A stretch of DNA of 5,025 nt, taken from JBFEUI01 sp041547565 (lineage in GTDB: Bacteria > Pseudomonadota > Gammaproteobacteria > Thiohalomonadales > Thiohalomonadaceae). A model generated the notes under the pieces. That model was given only the letters and a program-made list of their open reading frames with translations. It searched no databases and was not told the origin of the DNA. A program made the translations under genes and the position numbers. Shown one piece after another: positions 1 to 4,949 of this stretch (its first letter is position 1; every line of letters starts with the position of its first letter). The stretch lies in assembly GCA_041547565.1 (NCBI GenBank), contig JBFEUI010000146.1:1-5025 (forward strand), read 5' to 3'.

Positions 1-1
1 C

Positions 2-88
2 TGGGCCATCGCGCTGGGCTATGCCCTGAGTATCTGGGTTCACTTCCTCGTCAACGGCGGCAGCATGAATGTGCCGATAGGGGGCTAA
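2..88 (+). CDS. C-terminal fragment of a membrane protein (5' end outside window)
   Basis: Reading from base 2 gives 28 codons ending in TAA at 86-88. The first 20 residues or so are strongly hydrophobic (WAIALGYALSIWVHFLVNGG) and look like a final transmembrane helix followed by a short polar tail ending in PIGG. Only the end of the gene is present, so the family cannot be fixed. The Tyr-Ala-Leu-Ser-Ile-x-Val-His pattern near the terminus reminds me of the last helix of ion antiporters such as the NhaD group, but that is a weak impression. The gene converges on dnaQ, with 130 bp between the two stop codons. A chance open frame is possible but the hydrophobic composition, the frame open to the window edge and a tidy stop make a real gene end more likely. 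Confidence 0.55.
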   Translation, partial: WAIALGYALSIWVHFLVNGGSMNVPIGG

Positions 89-218
89 CCTTCGATCGTT
101 CTAGATGGGGCGTGCCATGCCTGCCCGGTAAGTGTGTCCACAGGATGCCTTGAAGATAAAGTAACGCGGTACGAGAAAATACATCACCTGGTTACCGGTT
201 TGGTTTACTACCCACCCG
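89..218. other. Convergent intergenic region
   Basis: This 130-bp stretch separates the stop of the membrane-protein fragment from the stop of dnaQ. I see no convincing gene in it. It holds an imperfect GC-rich inverted repeat at 106-124 (GGGCGTGCC facing GCCTGCCC) with no run of T after it, the single AGTAACG at 160-166, and most of the decayed heptamers described separately. Both flanking genes need a terminator here, but no classical intrinsic terminator is visible. Confidence 0.5.
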
Positions 219-230
219 TTACTCGTTACT
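189..230 (-). repeat. Degenerate heptamer array (AGTAACG type) at the dnaQ 3' end
   Basis: Read on the - strand, bases 230-224 and 223-217 are two exact copies of AGTAACG. They are followed in the same 7-bp register by GGTGGGT, AGTAAAC, CAAACCG and GTAACCA, which are progressively less similar. The TAA inside the second copy (221-219) is the dnaQ stop codon, so the last three DnaQ residues (Ser-Asn-Glu) are encoded by repeat sequence. One further AGTAACG occurs in the opposite orientation at 160-166 and could pair with these copies. The two exact copies are certain; the register of the decayed ones is my reading. Confidence 0.55.
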
Positions 231-935
231 GCCTTTCCACAAACAATTCCCGCCGCTGGCCTTGCCTATCGCCGCCAGCCGCTCCTCGTGCGCACGCAGC
301 TCGTCCGACGTGGCCCGCACCACCTTCAATGGTGGCCTGTCGGACGCCAGCCTCCGTATCGCCTCGGGCCGCTTCAGGCCGGTCTCATCGCTGCTACCCC
401 CCAGCGACAGGGAGGTCTGGCCACCGGTCATTGCCAGATAGACATCCGCCAGGATCTCCGAATCGAGCAGTGCGCCGTGGAGTTCACGGTGGGTGTTGTC
501 GATATCGTAGCGCTTGCACAGGGCATCAAGATTGTTCTTCTGCCCCGGATGCATCTGGCGCGCCAGTTTCAGTGTATCAAGCACCGTGCAGTGGTCCTCG
601 ACCCTGCCATGCCCGGAACCGAGCAACGCCAGCTCATGGTTCAGAAAACCCACATCGAACGGCGCATTGTGGATCACCAGCTCGGCACCGCTGACAAAAT
701 CCAGGAAATCCTGCACCACATCGGCAAAGCGCGGCTTATCGGCCAGCATCTCATTGGTGATGCCATGCACCTCGATGGCCCCCGCATCGATCTCGCGATC
801 CGGCTGCAGGTACTGATGGTAGGTGTTGCCGGTCGGGCGGCGGTTGTTCAGCTCCACACAGCCGATTTCGATAATACGGTGCCCCTCGGAGGGCTCCAGG
901 CCGGTGGTTTCGGTATCGAGTACGATTTGGCGCAT
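219..935 (-). CDS. dnaQ: DNA polymerase III epsilon subunit, 3'-5' proofreading exonuclease
   Basis: The 238-residue product is the proofreading subunit of the replicative DNA polymerase III core. It removes misinserted 3' nucleotides and binds the alpha subunit (DnaE) and theta. It is a DEDDh exonuclease: Exo I is IVLDTETTG with Asp7 and Glu9, Exo II is HNAPFD with Asp94, and Exo III is LHGALLD with His153 and Asp158. These correspond to D12, E14, D103, H162 and D167 of the E. coli protein. The family signature DAEVYLAMTGGQTS is present as ADVYLAMTGGQTS (163-175). The C-terminal segment AHEERLAAIGKASGGNCLW matches the alpha-binding tail. Length is close to the E. coli 243. The start is the only plausible one: an in-frame TAG lies in the array just upstream (962-960). 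No Shine-Dalgarno sequence precedes it, only an A-rich run. The last three residues come from a heptamer repeat. Confidence 0.97.
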   Translation of the reverse strand: MRQIVLDTETTGLEPSEGHRIIEIGCVELNNRRPTGNTYHQYLQPDREIDAGAIEVHGITNEMLADKPRFADVVQDFLDFVSGAELVIHNAPFDVGFLNHELALLGSGHGRVEDHCTVLDTLKLARQMHPGQKNNLDALCKRYDIDNTHRELHGALLDSEILADVYLAMTGGQTSLSLGGSSDETGLKRPEAIRRLASDRPPLKVVRATSDELRAHEERLAAIGKASGGNCLWKGSNE

Positions 936-942
936 ATTTTTT

Positions 943-948
943 ATTCTA
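943..948 (-). promoter_or_regulatory. Possible -10 element next to the dnaQ start
   Basis: On the - strand the hexamer TAGAAT (5 of 6 to TATAAT) lies seven bases before the dnaQ ATG, at the exact edge of the heptamer array. Initiation from it would begin at or next to the start codon and give a leaderless mRNA, which would fit the missing Shine-Dalgarno sequence. The -35 position would fall inside the array, where no TTGACA-like hexamer exists, so support is weak. The mltD gene has the same TAGAAT at nearly the same distance. Confidence 0.22.
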
Positions 949-1016
949 GGTTCTAGGTTCTAGGTTCTAGGTTCTAGGTTCTAGGTTCTAGGTTCTAGGT
1001 TCTAGGTTCTAGGTTC
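944..1016. repeat. Perfect 7-bp tandem repeat (TTCTAGG), 10 copies
   Basis: Ten uninterrupted identical copies of TTCTAGG run from 944 to 1013, followed by a partial TTC at 1014-1016. On the - strand, the sense strand for dnaQ and rnhA, the unit is CCTAGAA. The array lies wholly between rnhA and dnaQ and ends eight bases before the dnaQ start codon. Identity across all copies implies recent expansion or continuing homogenisation. Each unit contains CTAG, a tetranucleotide that is rare in many proteobacterial genomes, and so carries TAG on both strands. Because 7 is not a multiple of 3, three successive copies place a stop in every frame. Confidence 0.98.
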
Positions 1017-1018
1017 GG

Positions 1019-1031
1019 CAAGATTATGTTC
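1019..1031. other. Array-flanking motif CAAGATT-AT-GTTC (copy 1)
   Basis: Directly after the perfect TTCTAGG array comes CAAGATTATGTTC. The same motif lacking the central AT follows the perfect TGAAGCG array about 3.9 kb away (4909-4919). The two arrays have unrelated unit sequences, so the shared flank is not explained by the repeats themselves. It may be a boundary of a common element. Confidence 0.4.
1023..1028 (-). promoter_or_regulatory. Possible alternative -10 element for dnaQ upstream of the array
   Basis: On the - strand CATAAT matches TATAAT at 5 of 6 positions. Initiation about seven bases downstream would start close to base 1016, so the mRNA leader would consist almost entirely of the heptamer array. 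No good -35 hexamer is visible 16-18 bp upstream. This is a candidate only; dnaQ may instead be transcribed by read-through from rnhA. Confidence 0.2.
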
Positions 1032-1049
1032 CCTTCTTTTTCCTCGATA

Positions 1050-1077
1050 CTAGTCCCTAGAGGCTAGTACCTAGTTA
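1050..1077. repeat. Degenerate CTAG-core heptamer array at the rnhA 3' end
   Basis: Four heptamers lie in strict register: CTAGTCC, CTAGAGG, CTAGTAC and CTAGTTA. They share CTAG at the first four positions and vary at the last three. The rnhA stop codon (TAG on the - strand, 1073-1071) is the CTAG of the last unit. The CTAG core is shared with the perfect TTCTAGG array 33 bp away (a rotation of CTAGGTT), so this looks like an older, decayed relative. Bases 1049-1068 also form a near-perfect hairpin, ACTAG pairing with CTAGT and most inner positions pairing too, but no T run follows on either strand. Confidence 0.7.
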
Positions 1078-1532
1078 CGTGATCCTAACATCTCATCAAT
1101 CGCCTGGTTGGCCAGTTCATCGGCCAGTTCGTTTTCCGGGTGGCCGGTATGGCCCCTCACCCAGTGCCAATCAACCTTGTGTTTGCTCGCCGCGGCATCG
1201 AGACGTTGCCACAGCTCAACATTTTTTACCGGTTTTTTATCCGCCGTCTTCCAACCCCGTTTTTTCCAGTTGGGTAGCCACTTGGTGATGCCATCCATGA
1301 CATAGCGTGAGTCGGTGGTCAGTTGAACCCGGCAGTGGCGGGTGAGACTCTCCAGAGCGCTAATCGCCGCGGTCAGCTCCATCCGGTTGTTGGTGGTCTC
1401 CGGCTCCCCCCCGTACAGGGTCTTCTCCTTGCCCTTGTAGCGCAACAGCACGCCCCATCCTCCCGGTCCGGGATTGCCCCTGCAGGCGCCATCGGTGTAT
1501 ATCTCAACGGTCGTTTCGGACTGCTCGGTCAT
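1071..1532 (-). CDS. rnhA: Ribonuclease HI
   Basis: The 153-residue protein cleaves the RNA strand of RNA-DNA hybrids, removing R-loops and primer remnants. All catalytic positions are visible: Asp14 (YTDG), Glu52 (NNRMEL), Asp74 (TDS) and Asp138 (LADELA), with the flexible-loop His128 in RGHTGHPEN. They sit exactly four residues later than D10, E48, D70, D134 and H124 of E. coli RNase HI. The basic handle used for hybrid binding is present (WKKRGWKTADKKPVK, 89-103). I chose the ATG at 1532 because the homologous sequence begins about eight residues after it, and a GAGAG stretch precedes it; a longer frame from 1571 would add 13 unrelated residues. The gene overlaps the 3' end of yafS by 29 bp on the same strand, which suggests co-transcription or translational coupling. 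Its stop codon lies in a degenerate heptamer. Confidence 0.96.
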   Translation of the reverse strand: MTEQSETTVEIYTDGACRGNPGPGGWGVLLRYKGKEKTLYGGEPETTNNRMELTAAISALESLTRHCRVQLTTDSRYVMDGITKWLPNWKKRGWKTADKKPVKNVELWQRLDAAASKHKVDWHWVRGHTGHPENELADELANQAIDEMLGSRN

Positions 1533-2346
1533 ATCGCTCTCTGTGTGTCGTGGGTTCGGCCAGTCGCCCACCCAGGATTCGTTGTGAACGCCAGCGTGGC
1601 TTGATTGGGGTCAGGGTGGTCACCCGTTTTTTAGCCACTAGGATATAGCCAGCGCCGGCAAAGGGCCACCAATGCCCTCCCCAGCGTTCCAGAGGCAACA
1701 AGCGCTGCAGGACCCCTTTATGCTGTATCGGCGGACGATAGAAGTAGCCGCGCACCAGTACGGTGTCAAAACCCAGCAGGGCAAGCCAGTCACGAATGCG
1801 CAGGGTGCTGAAGAAATGACCGCACCAGGGGACGTGGTGTCGCCAGCCAACCAGCACGCGCAGCCAACCCCAGAGACTCCAGGGGTTGAAACCGAGAATA
1901 ACCACATGCCCCTCGGGAATCAGCGTACGTTCGACCTCCCGCAGCAGTTGGTGGGGATCATGCTCAAACTCCAGGGTGTGGGGAAGCACCACAACATCCA
2001 GGCTGTCACTGGCAAACGGCAGGGCGCAAAAATCGGACAGGCACGACACCGCAGGCACGTTCTCGCTTTCACTCTCCACCACCACCCGGTGGTGTATCCG
2101 CGATGCCTCAAGCAGGTCACGCTCCAGCGGGTGACCAAGCTGAACCAGGTGGTAGCCGAACAGGTTTGAGAGAACTTCATCCAGCTGGTACTGCTCCTGA
2201 TCGCCCAGCGCCTGGCCCACCTCGCTGTGGTACCAGTCCCGCAACCGTTTTCGCGAGTGCGCGGCAGACACCTGGCAGCTGTAGGCACGCCAAATACGTT
2301 TCATTCGACCCAGCACCTTCCTGTTATCCATTGACCCCTCTGTCAT
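1504..2346 (-). CDS. yafS: YafS-type SAM-dependent methyltransferase
   Basis: The product of up to 280 residues resembles E. coli YafS, a class I (methyltransferase type 11-like) protein of unknown substrate. Visible landmarks are FGYHLVQLG (63-71, a degenerate SAM-binding motif I lacking the usual GxGxG), LPFASDSLDVVVLPHTLEF (109-127), REVERTLIPEGHVVILGFNP (136-155) and a Trp-rich stretch PWSLWGWLR. The core ends near LVAKK (236-240); a basic tail of about 40 residues follows and its coding sequence overlaps rnhA. The start is uncertain. ATG at 2346 leaves only 20 bp to the divergent gloB; ATG at 2331 has AGAGGGG just upstream; ATG at 2304 has AAGGTG about nine bases upstream and would widen the gap to 62 bp. 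Conserved sequence begins around RLRDWYHSEVGQ (34-45), so any of these would keep the domain. Identity is supported by synteny with gloB and rnhA. Methylation target is unknown. Confidence 0.86.
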   Translation of the reverse strand: MTEGSMDNRKVLGRMKRIWRAYSCQVSAAHSRKRLRDWYHSEVGQALGDQEQYQLDEVLSNLFGYHLVQLGHPLERDLLEASRIHHRVVVESESENVPAVSCLSDFCALPFASDSLDVVVLPHTLEFEHDPHQLLREVERTLIPEGHVVILGFNPWSLWGWLRVLVGWRHHVPWCGHFFSTLRIRDWLALLGFDTVLVRGYFYRPPIQHKGVLQRLLPLERWGGHWWPFAGAGYILVAKKRVTTLTPIKPRWRSQRILGGRLAEPTTHRERYDRAVRNDR

Positions 2347-2359
2347 GGCCTGTCACGAT
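2331..2359 (+). promoter_or_regulatory. Weak candidate promoter for gloB
   Basis: TTGACC (2331-2336, 5 of 6 to the -35 consensus) is followed after 17 bp by CACGAT (2354-2359, only 3 of 6 to the -10 consensus). Initiation would fall at about the gloB ATG. It overlaps the first codons of the divergent yafS. With a 20-bp gap between the two start codons, any gloB promoter must lie in this area, but the -10 match is poor. Confidence 0.2.
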
Positions 2360-2366
2360 CAGGCCC

Positions 2367-3134
2367 ATGATGAAAATCCACTGTGTTCCCGCCTTTGATG
2401 ATAATTATATCTGGCTAATCGGTTCAGAGGGCAGCCGCAGCGTTGCCGCTGTTGATCCCGGCGATGCGCAGCCCGTACTTGAGTATCTGCAGCAGCACGC
2501 CCTCCGTCTCGAGACGATACTGATCACCCACCACCACTATGATCACACAGGCGGCATCGAAGAGCTGGCGGCAAGATTCCCGCTTACTGTCTATGGCCCC
2601 GCAGCGGAAACCATCCGGGGCGTGACGCAACCGGTCCGCGAAGGCGACCATATCCCCTTGGGCAACAATACCTTACAGGTGATCGATACACCCGGTCATA
2701 CCCGGGGACACGTCTGCTACCATGGCCACGGCGCACTGTTCTGCGGCGACACCCTGTTTACCGCCGGCTGCGGCCGCCTGTTTGAAGGTACTGCCGAACA
2801 GATGTACGACTCCCTCGCAAAAATCGCCGCCCTGCCGGATGACACGCTGATCTACTGTGCCCACGAGTATACCCTGGACAACCTGGCATTCGCCCAGGTG
2901 GCAGAGCCGGACAACGCAGACATCCAGGCGAGAAAACAGGAGGCCCGGGCACTGCGTGAACGCGGTCTGCCGACCGTCCCTTCCACCCTGGCACTGGAGA
3001 AAAAAACCAACCCTTTCCTGCGTAGCGATGTTGCAACGCTGAGCGCCGCCGCCGAGTCGTTTAGCGGGCATGCCCTGGGTTCCCCTGCCGAGGTTTTTGC
3101 CGCAGTACGCCACTGGAAAGACACCCTGGACTAG
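2367..3134 (+). CDS. gloB: Hydroxyacylglutathione hydrolase (glyoxalase II)
   Basis: The 255-residue protein hydrolyses S-D-lactoylglutathione to D-lactate and glutathione, the second step of methylglyoxal detoxification, in the cytoplasm. It is a metallo-beta-lactamase fold enzyme with a binuclear metal site: THHHYDHTGG gives His55, His57, Asp59 and His60; the other ligands are His111 (TPGHTRGH), Asp128 (FCGDTLF) and His166 (CAHEYT). The N-terminal PAFDDNYIW signature and the C-terminal glyoxalase II domain with EKKTNPFLR (211-219, substrate-binding region) are both present. Length matches the E. coli protein of 251 residues. Two tandem ATG codons (2367 and 2370) begin the gene and either could be used; the open frame extending upstream to 2103 is antisense to yafS and is not part of the gene. 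Only a weak AGG precedes the start. It is divergent from yafS and is followed by mltD after 55 bp on the same strand. Confidence 0.96.
   Translation: MMKIHCVPAFDDNYIWLIGSEGSRSVAAVDPGDAQPVLEYLQQHALRLETILITHHHYDHTGGIEELAARFPLTVYGPAAETIRGVTQPVREGDHIPLGNNTLQVIDTPGHTRGHVCYHGHGALFCGDTLFTAGCGRLFEGTAEQMYDSLAKIAALPDDTLIYCAHEYTLDNLAFAQVAEPDNADIQARKQEARALRERGLPTVPSTLALEKKTNPFLRSDVATLSAAAESFSGHALGSPAEVFAAVRHWKDTLD
2404..2409 (-). promoter_or_regulatory. Possible -10 element for the yafS-rnhA-dnaQ unit inside gloB
   Basis: The - strand carries a perfect TATAAT here, with initiation expected near 2397 and a leader of about 50 bases to the yafS ATG at 2346. It sits antisense to the gloB codons for the conserved DDNYIW motif (residues 11-16), so the match may just reflect those codons. 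No -35-like hexamer is visible at the right distance, and the extended -10 TG is absent. Confidence 0.3.
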
Positions 3135-3154
3135 CCAGCGCATGAAAATAGCGC

Positions 3155-3183
3155 TTGCAAGGCTCCGCACGAATTTTTAGAAT
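3155..3183 (+). promoter_or_regulatory. Candidate sigma-70 promoter for mltD
   Basis: In the 55-bp gloB-mltD gap, TTGCAA (3155-3160, 4 of 6) and TAGAAT (3178-3183, 5 of 6) are separated by exactly 17 bp. Initiation six or seven bases after the -10 would fall on the mltD ATG at 3190, giving a leaderless transcript. That fits the lack of any Shine-Dalgarno-like sequence before mltD. Read-through from gloB is also possible because no terminator is visible in the gap. Confidence 0.4.
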
Positions 3184-3189
3184 CACCTT

Positions 3190-4830
3190 ATGTTATTGTT
3201 TAACAAGAAGAATAATGTTCTGTTATGGGGGGTTACGGCACTGCTGATCAGCGCCTGCCAGCCTCTCGTGGCGCTCAAGCCCGCCCCGCAGCCCCCGGTT
3301 GTCGTGCAAACAGACGCGGACAACGGCAGCGTGACAACCGCCGAAGCGGTCGTGGCCATTGAGACGCCTGAAACGGTCGCAGAGCACTGTTCCGAACCGA
3401 CAGACCTCTGGAGCCGTATACGCAGCGGCTTCCAGCTCAGCGGCATAACACACAAGCGCATAAAGAGTGACCTGGATTGGTATACCCGCCACCAGCCCTA
3501 CCTGGACCGTGTTGCAGAGCGGGCACGCCCCTATCTTCACCTGATCGTTGAAAAAGTAGAGCAACGCGACATGCCGCTGGAACTGGCCCTGCTCCCTGTC
3601 GTGGAGAGCGCCTATCAGCCGTTTGCCTACTCCCACGGGCGCGCTGCCGGGCTGTGGCAATTCATACCCGGTACCGGCAGACGTTTTGGCCTGAAGCAGA
3701 CCTGGTGGTATGACGGTAGACGCGACGTGGCACTGGCCACCGACGCGGCGCTCGATTACCTCGAGTACCTGCATAAACTCTTCGATGGTGACTGGCTGCT
3801 GGCGCTGGCGGCCTACAATTCCGGTGAAGGCACTGTCAGAAAGGCGATCCGCCACAACAAACGGCGCGGCAAGGGGACCGATTACTGGTCACTTGACCTG
3901 CCGCCTGAAACCGAGGGCTACGTGCCCAAACTGCTCGCCGTCTCGATGCTCGTGGACAATCCCGTGGCACACGGGGTCACGCTTGAGTCGATTGCAGACG
4001 AGGCCTTCCTCACCACGGTGGATGTCGGTTCACAGATCGATCTCGATCTGGCGGCCGAGCTGGCGGAGGTAACAGTTGAGGAGATGTACCGCTACAATCC
4101 CGGTTTCAACCGCTGGGCCACCGACCCCAGGGGACCGCACCAACTGCTGGTTCCCATCGACAAGGCACAACTGTTTCAGGCCAACCTGACCAGCTACCCC
4201 GATAACAAGCGCATCAGCTGGACGCGCCACCGTATTCGCAGCGGCGAGAGCCTGGGTATCATCGCCGAACGCTACAAAACCACCATTCCGCTGATCAAAA
4301 AGGTAAACCGTCTGCGCGGCACGATGATTCGGGCCGGTCAGGAACTTGTGATCCCGGTCGCAAGAAAGGAGCTCAGCCGCTACAGGCTCAGCTCAAACAA
4401 CCGTCTCAGCCGGGTACAAAACACCAAGCGCAGCGGCAAGCGTATCGACTACCACGTCAAAGAGGGTGACACGCTGTGGGAGATCGCGCAGGAGTACAAG
4501 GTGAGTGTCAGGAGTCTGGCAAAGTGGAACGGCATGGCTCCGCGCGACACCCTCAAACCGGGCAGCAAGCTCGTGATATGGACCAAGGAGACCTCACGCA
4601 TCTCCAGCGTCAATCCGGCAAGCTTCACCCACCCGTTTCAGGACACGACACGCCGGCGCATCGGCTACCGGGTACGCAGCGGCGACTCGCTGGCACGCAT
4701 CTCGCAGCGTTTTCGCGTCAGTATCGACAACCTCAAACGCTGGAACGATCTGGAAGGAAAGAAATACCTGCAGCCCGGTCAGCGCCTTACGCTGTATGTC
4801 GACGTGACCCGGCAGACGGGGAATATCTGA
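3190..4830 (+). CDS. mltD: Membrane-bound lytic murein transglycosylase D, lipoprotein with three LysM domains
   Basis: The 546-residue protein cleaves the glycan strands of peptidoglycan, forming 1,6-anhydromuramic ends. The N-terminus is a lipoprotein signal: KK, a hydrophobic stretch (10-20) and the lipobox ISAC with Cys23 as the lipidated residue; Gln24 rather than Asp at +2 predicts outer-membrane location. A Pro- and Val-rich linker follows. The SLT catalytic domain spans about 110-260, with LLPVVESAYQP carrying the catalytic Glu139, then AAGLWQFIPGTGRRFGLK, YDGRRD and LALAAYNSGEG. Three LysM peptidoglycan-binding repeats lie near 347-389, 421-463 and 493-536, each starting with a (R/K)xGDTL-like motif and ending in a PGQ-like turn. 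E. coli MltD has two LysM repeats and 452 residues, so this one is longer. The start has no ribosome-binding site, but the signal peptide begins directly at it. The TGA stop is the first three bases of a heptamer array. Confidence 0.95.
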   Translation: MLLFNKKNNVLLWGVTALLISACQPLVALKPAPQPPVVVQTDADNGSVTTAEAVVAIETPETVAEHCSEPTDLWSRIRSGFQLSGITHKRIKSDLDWYTRHQPYLDRVAERARPYLHLIVEKVEQRDMPLELALLPVVESAYQPFAYSHGRAAGLWQFIPGTGRRFGLKQTWWYDGRRDVALATDAALDYLEYLHKLFDGDWLLALAAYNSGEGTVRKAIRHNKRRGKGTDYWSLDLPPETEGYVPKLLAVSMLVDNPVAHGVTLESIADEAFLTTVDVGSQIDLDLAAELAEVTVEEMYRYNPGFNRWATDPRGPHQLLVPIDKAQLFQANLTSYPDNKRISWTRHRIRSGESLGIIAERYKTTIPLIKKVNRLRGTMIRAGQELVIPVARKELSRYRLSSNNRLSRVQNTKRSGKRIDYHVKEGDTLWEIAQEYKVSVRSLAKWNGMAPRDTLKPGSKLVIWTKETSRISSVNPASFTHPFQDTTRRRIGYRVRSGDSLARISQRFRVSIDNLKRWNDLEGKKYLQPGQRLTLYVDVTRQTGNI

Positions 4831-4908
4831 AGCGTGAAGCGTGAAGCGTGAAGCGTGAAGCGTGAAGCGTGAAGCGTGAAGCGTGAAGCGTGAAGCGTGA
4901 AGCGTGAA
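4828..4908 (+). repeat. Perfect 7-bp tandem repeat (TGAAGCG), 11.6 copies, starting at the mltD stop
   Basis: Eleven identical copies of TGAAGCG run from 4828 to 4904, then a partial TGAA to 4908. The TGA of the first copy is the mltD stop codon, so the array starts exactly at the end of the coding sequence. With a unit of 7 bp, TGA recurs in all three frames of the mltD strand within 21 bp. The opposite strand (TTCACGC) has no stop and therefore produces a spurious open frame translating as repeated FTLHASR. Confidence 0.98.
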
Positions 4909-4919
4909 CAAGATTGTTC
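4909..4919. other. Array-flanking motif CAAGATT-GTTC (copy 2)
   Basis: Immediately after the partial last unit of the TGAAGCG array comes CAAGATTGTTC. It matches the sequence found at the same place beside the TTCTAGG array (1019-1031) apart from a two-base deletion. Both copies are followed by a pyrimidine and C. It begins a 41-bp spacer that separates the perfect array from the decayed inverted array. Confidence 0.4.
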
Positions 4920-4949
4920 TCAGGTCGCGATTCCAGTCAAGGACTTTAT

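Noticed and set aside
106..124. Intrinsic terminator for the membrane-protein gene
   Set aside because: The inverted repeat is imperfect, with a mismatch and a wobble pair, and no T run follows it.
288..956. 222-codon open frame on the + strand
   Set aside because: It is entirely antisense to dnaQ, which has all catalytic motifs, and its translation resembles no family I know. The 186-codon frame at 134-694 is rejected for the same reason.
944..1016. Telomere-like repeat (TTCTAGG resembles TTTAGGG-type units)
   Set aside because: The array is internal to a bacterial housekeeping locus, flanked by intact genes on both sides, and another unrelated heptamer array occurs in the same window.
1533..1571. 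Longer rnhA start adding 13 residues (MGDWPNPRHTESD)
   Set aside because: RNase HI homologues begin near VEIYTDG, and the ATG at 1532 is closer to this with a purine-rich stretch before it; the extension lies fully within yafS.
2103..2366. N-terminal extension of gloB by 88 codons
   Set aside because: It is antisense to yafS and lies before the canonical PAFDDNYIW start region; GloB of 255 residues matches the usual length.
3137..3155. Hairpin terminator between gloB and mltD (AGCGC facing GCGCT)
   Set aside because: The stem is only five base pairs with a nine-base loop, and the T run lies some 19 bases further on, where it is better explained as part of the mltD promoter region.
4594..4911. 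Open frame on the - strand of 105 codons with FTLHASR repeated four times
   Set aside because: The peptide repeat is simply the 7-bp array read on the strand without stops, and the remainder is antisense to the well-supported mltD.
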